Shown: positions 1-8,118 of the stretch, piece after piece
Numbering within the stretch: position 1 is the stretch's first letter
Layout: every line of letters starts with the position of its first letter
Origin: Treponema sp.
Lineage (GTDB): Bacteria > Spirochaetota > Spirochaetia > Treponematales > Treponemataceae
Reading direction: 5' to 3'
Assembly (NCBI GenBank): GCA_024697295.1
Contig: JAILFZ010000017.1
Span: 1-33,288 of the forward strand
DNA: 33,288 bases
Notes under the pieces: generated by a model
Seen by the model: only the letters and a program-made list of their open reading frames with translations
Databases searched by the model: none
What the model was told of the DNA's origin: nothing
Translations under genes and position numbers: made by a program

Positions 1-1605
1 TTCTTCAAGTGTGTTTGCGCCTGCAGCAAATTTATAAACCTTTCCCGAATACGGATAAAAGGCTTCTTTGTCAAATTCTTCAACCAAAGTTCCGGCGGCA
101 GTATAGTGCTGGATTTTTGCGCTCATGCGGGTCGGAATAACACTTTCCTTGGAAATAATTATGCTGAATTCGTCATTTGCAGGAATTCCGACCTGAACAG
201 AATCCTGTAAAAACGAACTTGCCGCAACAGGGAGATTGACCTTTGAAAAATCAACCTTGCCGTCCATAATCGAAGCGATTGTCTTTCCTTCGTTATCAAA
301 AACCGCGTAGTCACAGTTGCCCTTAAAAACGACAATGCTAGTACCTTTTTCTGAAAAAACATCCTTTTCGTCCAGGGCAAGCATCCACGAAAGATAACCT
401 TCCATCGCGTGCATATCGAGGAATGCGTTTAATAATTCATCCTTGCCGTATCCAAACTGTTTTGTGAGCCACTGCGCAATTATTGAATCCAAAAAGCCTT
501 CCTCAGCCTTCTGTTTTTTATTGCCCGATGAAAATATTTTAATCACAATAGACTCGGCGCGTTTTCTTAAGCCGAGAATGCCTGTATAAAAGCTGTTTAC
601 GTTTTTGTTGTAGCTTGTTGTGATGGCAGATACCTGAATCGGCAGAAAAGGTCCTGTCTTGAACGGCTGGTAATCACGCAGCAGAAATTTGTTGTAGTAA
701 GAACTCATTTTTGGGAGCAGAGTCCCTTCAAACAAATCTTTATCGCAGTTCCATGCGTTGACGAGGGCGCGGGTGTTTCCGAATTTCTTGAACTTCCACT
801 TGTCGTAATTCATCGGTACTGTCGGAACGATGTCTTCTGCGCTGACAATATTCCAGATGTAGCCGTACTTTTCGTCCCAGGCATCATCTTTTGTAGTTAC
901 GTTGGGAGTTGCAAAGGTGTATGCGTAGACCCTGGATGATTCAAAAATATCAGAATTTAAAAACCAGCTTGCAAGCAGGTTTGCGACCGCAGCACCGCGG
1001 CTGTGGCCTGTAATCAGAAAGTAGCAGTTATCGATATCGATTCTGTTTTTTAAGAGGTACGAAATCAAAGCGGTGTGAACCTGCTGCGTGGCCCGCATAA
1101 AGCCTTCGTGGTAAAGATCCTGCTTTTGGGTTCTGTCGCTTACGTTAACGTTGGAAATCCATTCGTTTGAATTTAACGGAGTTCCGCGGATTACAATAAA
1201 AATCAGATTATGCTTTCCGGTTGAACTCTGGATTTGTTTAGTCGCAAAACTGAAGGCGGTCTGGTCGTTTCCCCAGAGACTGTCTTCATAATTTACATCG
1301 TAATGAAATTCAACAAGGCCGGAATCACAACCGATTGCTTCGTAACATTTTGAAAGTTCGTTGTCTGGATTTGAAGAGTCTGCGTCCACGTAGGCAACTT
1401 CCGCAAAAACTGCGGCAATGCGGGCAAGGTCGTGGTTATAGGAATGTGCGGAGTTTTTGCCAAACCAAGATTCGTCCCATTCCAGCTGGACCGGCACACT
1501 TTTGTCCCCAACGGTAGAAAAGCCTTTGATAGGGAAGGTTACCGTTTTTGCAAAAGCAAATGAATTGAGTGCGGCTATGGCGGCAAAAAGACTCAGGCGA
1601 TTCAT
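1..1605 (-). CDS. Secreted class 3 lipase-like protein (C-terminus beyond window edge)
   Basis: This reading frame is absent from the ORF track because it has no stop inside the window; it stays open for 535 codons from the ATG at 1605 to base 1. The first 19 residues (MNRLSLFAAIAALNSFAFA) form a signal peptide, so the product is exported. The alpha/beta-hydrolase features of class 3 lipases (PF01764) are visible: VIRGTPLNSNEW near residue 138 matches the oxyanion-side RGT motif, GHSRGAA near 200 carries the nucleophile Ser in GxSxG, and EDIVPTVP matches the DIVPxxP segment before the catalytic His. The substrate cannot be told; lipid or another ester is likely. The start lies three bases after the htrA stop with no clear Shine-Dalgarno, so it is probably the last gene seen of the htrA transcript and translationally coupled. 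The family call is firm, the exact activity is not. Confidence 0.85.
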   Translation of the reverse strand, partial: MNRLSLFAAIAALNSFAFAKTVTFPIKGFSTVGDKSVPVQLEWDESWFGKNSAHSYNHDLARIAAVFAEVAYVDADSSNPDNELSKCYEAIGCDSGLVEFHYDVNYEDSLWGNDQTAFSFATKQIQSSTGKHNLIFIVIRGTPLNSNEWISNVNVSDRTQKQDLYHEGFMRATQQVHTALISYLLKNRIDIDNCYFLITGHSRGAAVANLLASWFLNSDIFESSRVYAYTFATPNVTTKDDAWDEKYGYIWNIVSAEDIVPTVPMNYDKWKFKKFGNTRALVNAWNCDKDLFEGTLLPKMSSYYNKFLLRDYQPFKTGPFLPIQVSAITTSYNKNVNSFYTGILGLRKRAESIVIKIFSSGNKKQKAEEGFLDSIIAQWLTKQFGYGKDELLNAFLDMHAMEGYLSWMLALDEKDVFSEKGTSIVVFKGNCDYAVFDNEGKTIASIMDGKVDFSKVNLPVAASSFLQDSVQVGIPANDEFSIIISKESVIPTRMSAKIQHYTAAGTLVEEFDKEAFYPYSGKVYKFAAGANTLEE

Positions 1606-1608
1606 TTT

Positions 1609-2895
1609 TTAAAGCTGGGTTCCTTTGTCGGTTGAATCTACGTCAGCGCCGTCGAGCTGGATTTTGAGTTTTTTGAATTCTCCGTCGCGCATAACGGTTA
1701 CAGTAACCGTATCGTTAGGGCGCTTTGATTCAAGGGCGCTCGTGTAGTCTGCGTAAGTTCTTACGTCAATATTGTCGATGGCAGTGATAATATCTCCGCC
1801 AAGATAAATTGTTGTCGGGTTAAATCTGCTTCCGTACTGAACAGCCTTTGTTCCTCCGCGCAGCCCGCCTTTTTCTGCGTTGCTTCCGCTTTCTACCTGA
1901 CTGATGAGAATTCCATAATTGATGCTTAAGCCTGCGTAAGAAGCGATGTTTGATGTCATCTGAACAGGATAAATATTCATTGTACCGCGGCGTACTTTTC
2001 CGTACTTAAGAAGGTCGTTTACAACGCGTCTGGCAGTGCTTACAGGAACCGCAAAACCGATTCCGGCAGATGAGCCTGAGTTGGAAATAATCATTGTGTT
2101 GATTCCGACCATTTTTCCGCGCGTATCAAGAAGCGGTCCGCCGCTGTTGCCGGGGTTGATTGCCGCATCCGTCTGAATCATGTTGCGGATAATTACGTTT
2201 TTGCTTTCCTGAATCGGTCGTCCCAGTCCGGAGATGATTCCGGTTGTCATAGTGCGTTCAAGGGCGAACGGGTTTCCGATTGCGATAACCTTCTGTCCGA
2301 CTTTAAGCGCCTTTGAATCGCCGAAATCGATTGTTTTGAGCTGAACGTTATCCGGCGGGTCAAATTTAAGGACTGCAATATCGCTTTCTACGTCCTGACC
2401 GATTACGCGGCCTTCGTAACTTGTGCCGTCCCAGAGCGAAATGCTGATTTTATTTGCCTTGCTGATTACGTGAACATTTGTTACAACGTAACCGCGTTTG
2501 TCGATGATTGAACCTGAGCCTGAGCCGCCGTCCTGAACAACCGGTTCAAGAAACCAGTTGATTCCCATAACCTGGGTTGTAATGTTTACAACAGCTTCGT
2601 TGCATTTTTCATAAACGTAAATATTCTGTTCTTCGTCCTGAGTGTACTGGGAAGAAGATGCTGCAGTTTTAGTTACCTTCGGCTGTTCAACCGGGACTGC
2701 TTCAACAGGAGTTTCTTCCTCCGGCATTTTTTGTTCTGTAAATTCTGCTGCTTCGGCTGAAGTTTCTGTGATTTGTTCTTTATTTGAATTTGTTTTTTTA
2801 GAAACAAAAACGATTGCGAGAGTTGCGGCCAAAGCGCCTGCAATAATGCTGAAAAAAGCTGTTTTGAATAACTGATGTCTGGTGTATAAATTCAT
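1609..2895 (-). CDS. htrA: HtrA/DegP-type trypsin-like serine protease with one PDZ domain
   Basis: Envelope quality-control protease. The trypsin-fold catalytic triad is complete: His in TNVHVI (about residue 142), Asp in ESDIAVLKF (about 172) and Ser in GNSGGPLL (about 251). A C-terminal PDZ domain (roughly 320-420) includes GGDIITAIDN. One hydrophobic helix at residues 12-30 followed by a Glu/Pro/Thr-rich linker suggests a membrane-anchored, periplasm-facing enzyme rather than a freely secreted one. The ORF track starts at 2931, but that codon is TTG and overlaps pfp by 17 bases; the ATG at 2895 puts the start directly before the basic-hydrophobic signal anchor, so I prefer it, although neither start has a strong Shine-Dalgarno. 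It sits between pfp and the secreted lipase on one strand. The single PDZ resembles DegS and Gram-positive HtrA more than two-PDZ DegP. Confidence 0.93.
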   Translation of the reverse strand: MNLYTRHQLFKTAFFSIIAGALAATLAIVFVSKKTNSNKEQITETSAEAAEFTEQKMPEEETPVEAVPVEQPKVTKTAASSSQYTQDEEQNIYVYEKCNEAVVNITTQVMGINWFLEPVVQDGGSGSGSIIDKRGYVVTNVHVISKANKISISLWDGTSYEGRVIGQDVESDIAVLKFDPPDNVQLKTIDFGDSKALKVGQKVIAIGNPFALERTMTTGIISGLGRPIQESKNVIIRNMIQTDAAINPGNSGGPLLDTRGKMVGINTMIISNSGSSAGIGFAVPVSTARRVVNDLLKYGKVRRGTMNIYPVQMTSNIASYAGLSINYGILISQVESGSNAEKGGLRGGTKAVQYGSRFNPTTIYLGGDIITAIDNIDVRTYADYTSALESKRPNDTVTVTVMRDGEFKKLKIQLDGADVDSTDKGTQL

Positions 2896-2914
2896 AGTAA
2901 AAATATAACTAAAT

Positions 2915-4576
2915 TTACCTTGTGGAATCAAGTCTAAGTGTTTCGGTTATGCGGTCAGAGACACTTTCAGGGCCGTAATATTGAATCGGTCCCGGAAAGC
3001 GGTAATCTGTTTCTACTGCCCATTCATTGCGGTGTTTTTTAAATTCTTTGAATGCGGGAGCGGTAATGTCCACGAGCGATTTTGAAACTACAGGCTTTAA
3101 CTTTCCCTTGCGGGTTTCCATTCCCATCATCATTGTGAGCGGAACGCCTCCGGCAAGCCACTTGTCGGGAGATGAAGCGAGATTTTTTATGCAGGTAATG
3201 TAGCCGTTTGCGCTGTTTGCGGCCAGTAAAAAGGCAGCCTTTCCGAGCGCGTAACAATAATTGCAGTCAAAGTTTGAAGGAAAAACAGAGCGTCCTTCAT
3301 AGCCGTAAAAAAGTGCCATCGGAGAAAACTTTCCCTTGTAGGTGCCGATTCCCTGCATTGTTTCCAGGTAGTTTTTGCACATAATGATAAAAAGTTTTTC
3401 TGTTTCAATCTGGCTTACGATGATGTTTCCGTGCGGGTCCCGGAGGCCCAGAAACTGTTCTGCAAGCTCGGACGGAAGAAGTTCAAGAGTGTCAAAGGCG
3501 GCTGATGAAATGCGGGTTTTGAGCCACTTTTTTTTGGACTCAAGGGTTGTGAGGGCTGTAAAAACCTTTTCGTATTCAACCCAGTTGCGGTTCAATTCGT
3601 TGATAAGGTTTGCAGTCTCCGGAATGAATTCAACTATGCCTTCCGGGATCAGAATGGTTCCAAAGTTGAGCCCTTTTTCGGCCCGTTTTGCGATTACATT
3701 GCATATGTCGTGGAGAATCTGCGCCAGTCCCATGTTTTTGGCGGCAATTTCTTCGCCTATCAGCGTAACGTTCGGATGAACCTGGAGCGCGCATTCAAGT
3801 GCAATGTGGCTCGCCGAACGGCCCATGAGTTTTACAAAATTCCAGTATTTTTTTGAAGACATCGTGTCGCGCGACAGTGAGCCTATCAGTGCTGAATAAA
3901 CCTTTGTCGCCGTGTCAAACCCGAAAGAAGTTTCGATAAACTTGTTTTTTAAGTCACCGTCGATTGTCTTTGGAACTCCGATTACGCAGCATTTGATTTT
4001 GTTCTGTTCAAAGCACTCTGCAAGGAAGGCGGCGTTTGTGTTGCTGTCATCGCCTCCGATTATTATGAGCGCGTCGAGCTTTAGCTTTTTGACAGTTTGG
4101 ATTGTTTTTGCAATCTGCTCCTCTGTTTCGATTTTTGTGCGTCCGCTTCCGATTATGTCAAAACCGCCGGTGTTCCGGTATTCGTCGATTTTTTGTTTTT
4201 CAAGAATTTCGTAATCGCCTTTTACAAGTCCGCCTGGTCCCAGATGAAATCCGTAAAGGAGAGAATCTGGATTTGCCTGCTTGAGTGCGTCAAAGATTCC
4301 TGCAATTACGTTGTGACCGCCAGGTGCCTGACCTCCGCTTAAGAGGACTCCGACGCGCCGTTTTTTGCCGCCTTCTGCATTTTGTCCTTTTATAAACGAA
4401 AGTTCAGGGCGGCCTGATGTCAACGGAAACTCTTTCTGGATTTGTTCATGGCTTTCTGATTGTAAAATTGCGGAACCTGTTTTTACAACAACGTCTGACG
4501 CATTCTGTTCCAGTATGGGAGGAATCTTGGGAATGTAGTTGTAGCGTTCTTTTTGAAGTTCTGATAAAAAATCCAT
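2915..4576 (-). CDS. pfp: Diphosphate--fructose-6-phosphate 1-phosphotransferase (PPi-PFK, long form)
   Basis: Phosphorylates fructose 6-phosphate with pyrophosphate instead of ATP, a reversible glycolytic step in the cytoplasm. At 553 residues it is the long form resembling the plant PFP beta subunit and spirochaetal enzymes, not the roughly 320-residue ATP-PFK. Visible motifs are GGQAPGGHN (about 81), GGDDSNTNAA (174; the Asp after GGD is the PPi-specific signature where ATP enzymes have Gly), PKTIDGDLKN (202; catalytic Asp), MGRSASHIALE (251) and GYEGRSVFPSNFD for the sugar-phosphate site. The start is ATG; no clear Shine-Dalgarno precedes it. The gene follows the PEGA-protein gene after about 60 bases and runs into htrA on the same strand. 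All key residues I can place are present. Confidence 0.96.
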   Translation of the reverse strand: MDFLSELQKERYNYIPKIPPILEQNASDVVVKTGSAILQSESHEQIQKEFPLTSGRPELSFIKGQNAEGGKKRRVGVLLSGGQAPGGHNVIAGIFDALKQANPDSLLYGFHLGPGGLVKGDYEILEKQKIDEYRNTGGFDIIGSGRTKIETEEQIAKTIQTVKKLKLDALIIIGGDDSNTNAAFLAECFEQNKIKCCVIGVPKTIDGDLKNKFIETSFGFDTATKVYSALIGSLSRDTMSSKKYWNFVKLMGRSASHIALECALQVHPNVTLIGEEIAAKNMGLAQILHDICNVIAKRAEKGLNFGTILIPEGIVEFIPETANLINELNRNWVEYEKVFTALTTLESKKKWLKTRISSAAFDTLELLPSELAEQFLGLRDPHGNIIVSQIETEKLFIIMCKNYLETMQGIGTYKGKFSPMALFYGYEGRSVFPSNFDCNYCYALGKAAFLLAANSANGYITCIKNLASSPDKWLAGGVPLTMMMGMETRKGKLKPVVSKSLVDITAPAFKEFKKHRNEWAVETDYRFPGPIQYYGPESVSDRITETLRLDSTR

Positions 4577-4636
4577 GTATTATCAGTATGCGGGAGAAGT
4601 TTAAAAAAATCAAATAATTAAGAATTAGAATTTGCC

Positions 4637-6292
4637 CTAAAAAATAACAGTAACGCCGGCTGTGATTTTAAGGTATTTTGCCTTTTCAAAGAGGAGGGTG
4701 CCAACACCCGCATTGAACATAAACGCTGCTTCAAGCGGCCTGATGTGAAGGTCGAGCCCTGTTTCTACGGCACGTGTCCAGTCGTTTTTGCCGCGCAAAT
4801 CATTTACGCGCTTACTGTGAGCGAACGATGAACTGAGCGAGCCCCACAAACCTGCGGATACAAGTTCTGTGTTCAACTGGAGTGCAAGTCCGTTATTCCA
4901 TACAAAGTCGCTTCCTTCGTTGTCTGTTCCCGCAGTTGAATACCATACGGCCTGGCTTGTTAAACCTGCGTAAACGATGCCTGAGTCCCATCCCAAAAGA
5001 CCGCCGATTGACAAGCCGTTTCCTGTGTCAGCTCCGTAAGGCTCCCATGTACCGGCTCCGGTCCGTCCGGCTCGCAGTGTAAAGCCCCAGTCCAGATCTC
5101 CTGAAGTCATCTTGCTGCGGAATGCAAATTTTGCCGCTCCCGTGATAAGTCCCGGAGTTTTTGGATAACCGAGGAGAAGGGCGCCTTTAAGAGAAAGCTC
5201 AAGAAAGTCGAGCGGACAGTACAAAAGACCGAGGCTAAGCGGGCTTGCGTAAAAAGTTCCTTCGCTGTCTTCCCGATAGAGCGGAATATCGCCGCTGATA
5301 TCTGCCAGAACGGCTCCGCCTGAAAGCTCGAGGGCAAAGGTTGATTTTGGAAGGCGGAATGCCTGCGGGAGGTTTCCGATTCCGCTGCCGCCCGGAGTAA
5401 GTGTAACTGACGGGAGTTTTATTGTGCTGTCGATTGTAAATGTCTGTTCAAGATGCTTGTCTGCACTATCTACGCTTACTGTGTAAACTCCGTCGCTTAA
5501 AATAAGGCCGCGGCTGTCGCGTCCGTCCCAGGTAATGCCCTGGGTCCATGTGGTAAATTCAGCTAGTTCAAAAATGACTGCCGTGTTTGACATCTGGTCC
5601 TGGATTTTAACCGTTGCAGTTCCTTTGTTTGTTGCGTAAAAAGAGAATTTGATTTTGCCCGGACTGCCCTTTAACGACGGGTTAAAACTTGAACGGGAGG
5701 TTTTGAGGTTCAATATATTAAAGGGGGCTTCTTCAAGTTCAAAACTTACTACCTGATATGTACGGCGGAATACGTAAATTGTCTGAGTCTCTTCTTTGTA
5801 GCCGAAACAGCGCGCGCTTACTGTATGTTCGCCTTCCTGGAGGAGGACGGTCCCGGACGAGATGGTTGTTCCGTCGACTAAAATCTGACAGTCTGCAGGT
5901 TTTGAATTAAAAGTTACATAGCCTTCGTACTTTGTTAATTCAACATAAAAAGTTTCTTCCTGGCCTGCTCTTACGTGGATTATATAACGCTTTGGTTCGT
6001 AGCCCTGTTTTTCGAGGCGGAGGCTGTAGCGTCCTGCCGGCAGGTCGTTGATTGTTAAGTCGGTGTTTCCTTCAAACTGACCGTTGAGAAAAACTGCCGC
6101 GCTGTTTACGTTTGAGCGGATTGTGATTTTAGTTCTGTTGTTTTTTATGATTTGAATTTTTTCTGACTTTAAAACCTGAGGTTCATCTTCGATATCAAGG
6201 TTTGCGGCAGGCATTGAATTTTGAGCCGTGCCTGTCTGTGCAAAGGCCCCCAGCGATGCAATCATTAAAAAAACAAGAAAAAGCTTTTTCAT
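4637..6292 (-). CDS. PEGA-domain envelope protein with FlgD-like domain and probable outer-membrane barrel
   Basis: Function unknown; the architecture suggests a surface or outer-membrane structural protein. A signal peptide (MKKLFLVFLMIASLGAFAQ) is followed by two PEGA repeats: about 52-118 with FLNGQFEGNTDLTINDLPAG, and about 123-188 with ILVDGTTISSG. An Ig-like segment near 200-290 includes TWDGRDSRGLILSDGVYTV, which matches the FlgD-Ig pattern. The last 240 residues are Gly- and aromatic-rich with alternating beta-strand character and end in ITAGVTVIF; a terminal Phe after alternating hydrophobics is the usual outer-membrane beta-barrel ending. PEGA domains are linked to glycan or peptidoglycan contact, so it may tie the cell wall to the outer membrane, which is inference. 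It starts 15 bases after the radC stop. Confidence 0.82.
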   Translation of the reverse strand: MKKLFLVFLMIASLGAFAQTGTAQNSMPAANLDIEDEPQVLKSEKIQIIKNNRTKITIRSNVNSAAVFLNGQFEGNTDLTINDLPAGRYSLRLEKQGYEPKRYIIHVRAGQEETFYVELTKYEGYVTFNSKPADCQILVDGTTISSGTVLLQEGEHTVSARCFGYKEETQTIYVFRRTYQVVSFELEEAPFNILNLKTSRSSFNPSLKGSPGKIKFSFYATNKGTATVKIQDQMSNTAVIFELAEFTTWTQGITWDGRDSRGLILSDGVYTVSVDSADKHLEQTFTIDSTIKLPSVTLTPGGSGIGNLPQAFRLPKSTFALELSGGAVLADISGDIPLYREDSEGTFYASPLSLGLLYCPLDFLELSLKGALLLGYPKTPGLITGAAKFAFRSKMTSGDLDWGFTLRAGRTGAGTWEPYGADTGNGLSIGGLLGWDSGIVYAGLTSQAVWYSTAGTDNEGSDFVWNNGLALQLNTELVSAGLWGSLSSSFAHSKRVNDLRGKNDWTRAVETGLDLHIRPLEAAFMFNAGVGTLLFEKAKYLKITAGVTVIF

Positions 6293-6307
6293 GAAAAATA
6301 TTTTACT

Positions 6308-6967
6308 TTATTCCTGCCCGGTCGGCAACATTCCGTGCTCAAGAAAGCTGAAATAGCCGTTTTTTGTCACAATAAGATGATCCAGAAGAGCAAGTCCCAG
6401 AATCTGCGATGCCTTTACAAGACGGTTTGTTGTTTGAATATCCTGTTCTGACGGCACAGCGTGCCCTCCCGGATGATTGTGGCATAAAATTATTCCGGAT
6501 GCCCTGTCCTTAATCGGCTGGCTGAATATTTCGGCGGGCTTGATAATCGCCATGTTTCCTGCACCGACGCAGATAACCTGGATGTTCATGATTTCTCGGC
6601 CGCCGTTGACTGTTATGCAGACAAAGTGCTCGGAGGGCTGCATTGCATAATGCTTTATAAAGGGAATCACATCAATCGGCTTGTTTACAACCGCCTGAGG
6701 ATTTCTGTTGTGGCGCCGGCCAAGTTCGAGGGCGGCTGCAACGGCAAGAGCGCGGCTTGAACCGACTCCGTCAATTCTGCACATGTTTTCTACCCAGTCT
6801 TCGGGGTTACAGTTCAGGATGGTTTTTAAAATTTTATCTGACATAACTTCGACGGGCATCTGCCTGGTGCCCGTTCCCAAAATCAGCATAATCAGTTCCC
6901 TGTCGTCCGGATAGGAAAGCCCGTTTTTAAGGACAAGGGAGCGTATATCAATCGGTTTTTCTTTCAT
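6308..6967 (-). CDS. radC: RadC/JAB family (MPN+) protein
   Basis: Member of the RadC family, whose biochemical role is unsettled despite the name; roles in DNA repair and natural transformation have been proposed. The N-terminal UPF0758 part carries a helix-hairpin-helix-like stretch (CRIDGVGSSRALAVAAALE, about 65-83). The C-terminal JAB/JAMM metal site is intact: CHNHPGGHAVPSEQD, i.e. HxHPxG followed by SxxD, plus the conserved VNGGREIM and ASGIILCHN strands. The track start at 6970 is a GTG directly before an ATG; I use the ATG at 6967. It heads the minus-strand run radC, PEGA gene, pfp, htrA, lipase, and is divergent from the glucosaminidase gene across about 120 bases. Confidence 0.92.
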   Translation of the reverse strand: MKEKPIDIRSLVLKNGLSYPDDRELIMLILGTGTRQMPVEVMSDKILKTILNCNPEDWVENMCRIDGVGSSRALAVAAALELGRRHNRNPQAVVNKPIDVIPFIKHYAMQPSEHFVCITVNGGREIMNIQVICVGAGNMAIIKPAEIFSQPIKDRASGIILCHNHPGGHAVPSEQDIQTTNRLVKASQILGLALLDHLIVTKNGYFSFLEHGMLPTGQE

Positions 6968-7085
6968 CACTATATATATTGCTCTGATTGTTTAAAAAGC
7001 CGTCGCGGATAAAATAATTAACTGTTATAAAAGGGAATTCAAATCGCGCTAAGAAAATGTGTTCGTTTTTACGATAATTGAATTA

Positions 7086-7736
7086 ATGAAAACCCGTAAA
7101 AATTCAATTCAATTATATTCAATTTTTTGTGCTTTAAGCATTTTGTCATTGTTGAACTTGTCTTCGTGCGTGACAGTCCGCGTGCAGACAATCGAACCGA
7201 TGGAAGAGGAAGAAGAAGTATCTCAGAAAGTGTGTTCGCGCAATCTGACAGACGAAGGCGTCAAAAAACAGGCCGAACTTGTACAGTTCTTTTTGTCAGA
7301 AAATCCTGAAATTTCAATCGACAAAATCAACCGTCTTGCAGGCTTTTACATTGACGAGGCATCTTCTGAAGGAATCAACAGCGACTGTGCTTTTGTGCAG
7401 ATGTGTCTTGAAACTGGCTTTTTAACATTCGGTAACCTTGTAACAGTCGGAATGAATAATTTTTGCGGGCTTGGTGCAATGGATGCGGGGCATCCGGGAG
7501 AGTGTTTTGCGACAGAACAGCTTGGCGTAAGGGCCCATGTTCAGCATTTGCACGCCTACGCCACTGACAGTACCGTAAAATTGAACCGGGAACTTGTTGA
7601 CCCGCGCTACAGCTGGGTCCACAAGGCTAAGTCTGCTAAAACCGTTCAGGAACTTGCCGGGCAGTGGGCAATGGATGCTTCATACGGCGACAAACTTGAT
7701 GCGCTTCTGACCCGGCTCGACAATTTTACACTATAG
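7086..7736 (+). CDS. Glucosaminidase-family (PF01832) lipoprotein, probable cell-wall hydrolase
   Basis: Probable peptidoglycan hydrolase that cuts N-acetylglucosaminyl bonds at the envelope. The ATG at 7086 gives a lipoprotein signal peptide ending in LLNLSSC, so the mature protein would be lipid-anchored at the Cys. The track start (GTG at 7059) only adds nine residues ahead of that signal, so I reject it. The catalytic core carries VQMCLETGFLTFG, with Glu in the position of the catalytic acid, and NNFCGLGAMDAG, matching the family's NNxxGLGA block; RAHVQHLHAYA and ELAGQWAMDASYG match later conserved segments. At 216 residues it is essentially the catalytic domain plus an acidic linker (EPMEEEEEV), with no LysM, SH3 or other binding domain. 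It converges on pyrH across a long structured non-coding region. Confidence 0.88.
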   Translation: MKTRKNSIQLYSIFCALSILSLLNLSSCVTVRVQTIEPMEEEEEVSQKVCSRNLTDEGVKKQAELVQFFLSENPEISIDKINRLAGFYIDEASSEGINSDCAFVQMCLETGFLTFGNLVTVGMNNFCGLGAMDAGHPGECFATEQLGVRAHVQHLHAYATDSTVKLNRELVDPRYSWVHKAKSAKTVQELAGQWAMDASYGDKLDALLTRLDNFTL

Positions 7737-7739
7737 TTC

Positions 7740-7939
7740 AAATGTCGGGGTTCCTTAAAAAAATGCCGGTAATATGTACACTTCCAGGAAAGCGCGTCTG
7801 TCTTCGCATAATTGAAGGTAATAGGTATCCGACTGCGCTCGCTTTGGCTCGCTTGCGATCCTTCAAAATGCTGCAGCAGCCGCTTGCTTTCCTTCCCGTT
7901 TCCATATCGTGTCTTTCTGTTTAAGTAAACCCGGCATTT
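7740..7939. repeat. Nested palindromic dispersed element, copy 1
   Basis: The core (7784-7907) matches the reverse complement of 32986-33109 at 117 of 124 positions with no gaps by my manual alignment. The core folds on itself through GGAAAGCG near its left end and TGCTTTCC near its right end, and through an inner GAAGGT/TCCTTC pair (one mismatch in this copy). Outside the core, AAATGCCGG (7761-7769) pairs perfectly with CCGGCATTT (7931-7939); a second possible left arm is AAATGTCGGGGTT at 7740-7752. It begins within four bases of the glucosaminidase stop, so it lies in that gene's 3' untranslated region. No transposase is associated. Confidence 0.85.
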
Positions 7940-7968
7940 GTTCGATTTAGTTATTTTGATGGGAAAAG

Positions 7969-8116
7969 TTCGGGTTTTTCGTTTAGCAGAAGGTGCAAAT
8001 CTGCCGTAAGCGAGGTTACAACACAAACTCGCCTGAGCTTCGCTCACTGCGATGTTTGTTGCTTGTGTTCTCGCTGAGAGGCAGATTTGTATTGGGATAA
8101 TGTGAAAAACCCGGAA
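7969..8116. repeat. Second palindromic structure between convergent genes (possible bidirectional terminator)
   Basis: A nested inverted repeat distinct in sequence from the dispersed element beside it. Outer arms are TTCGGGTTTTTC (7969-7980) and GAAAAACCCGGAA (8104-8116), complementary apart from a one-base bulge. Inside, CAAATCTGCC (7996-8005) pairs perfectly over ten bases with GGCAGATTTG (8080-8089), and AACACAA pairs with TTGTGTT further in. It lies between the convergent glucosaminidase and pyrH genes and ends three bases from the pyrH stop. The T-runs after GC-rich arms on both strands could let the outer arms act as terminators, which is inference. Confidence 0.7.
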
Positions 8117-8118
8117 TT

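Noticed and set aside
3375-3779. 134-residue plus-strand ORF inside pfp
   Set aside because: Shadow of the pfp frame; pfp itself has all family motifs across this span.
7742-7924. 60-residue ORF and its look-alike inside the ORF at 32789-33256 as a conserved small protein
   Set aside because: The similarity comes from the dispersed DNA element; six of seven substitutions between copies change the amino acid, and the reading direction is opposite to the flanking genes' logic.
7646-8047. 133-residue minus-strand ORF over the glucosaminidase 3' end and the repeat
   Set aside because: Made from the repeat and the 3' end of a real gene; composition Ser/Arg-rich without pattern.
7740-8116. Insertion sequence remnant
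   Set aside because: No transposase fragment in any frame and no direct target duplication that I can see at the ends; a palindromic element fits better, although a mini-element moved in trans is still open.
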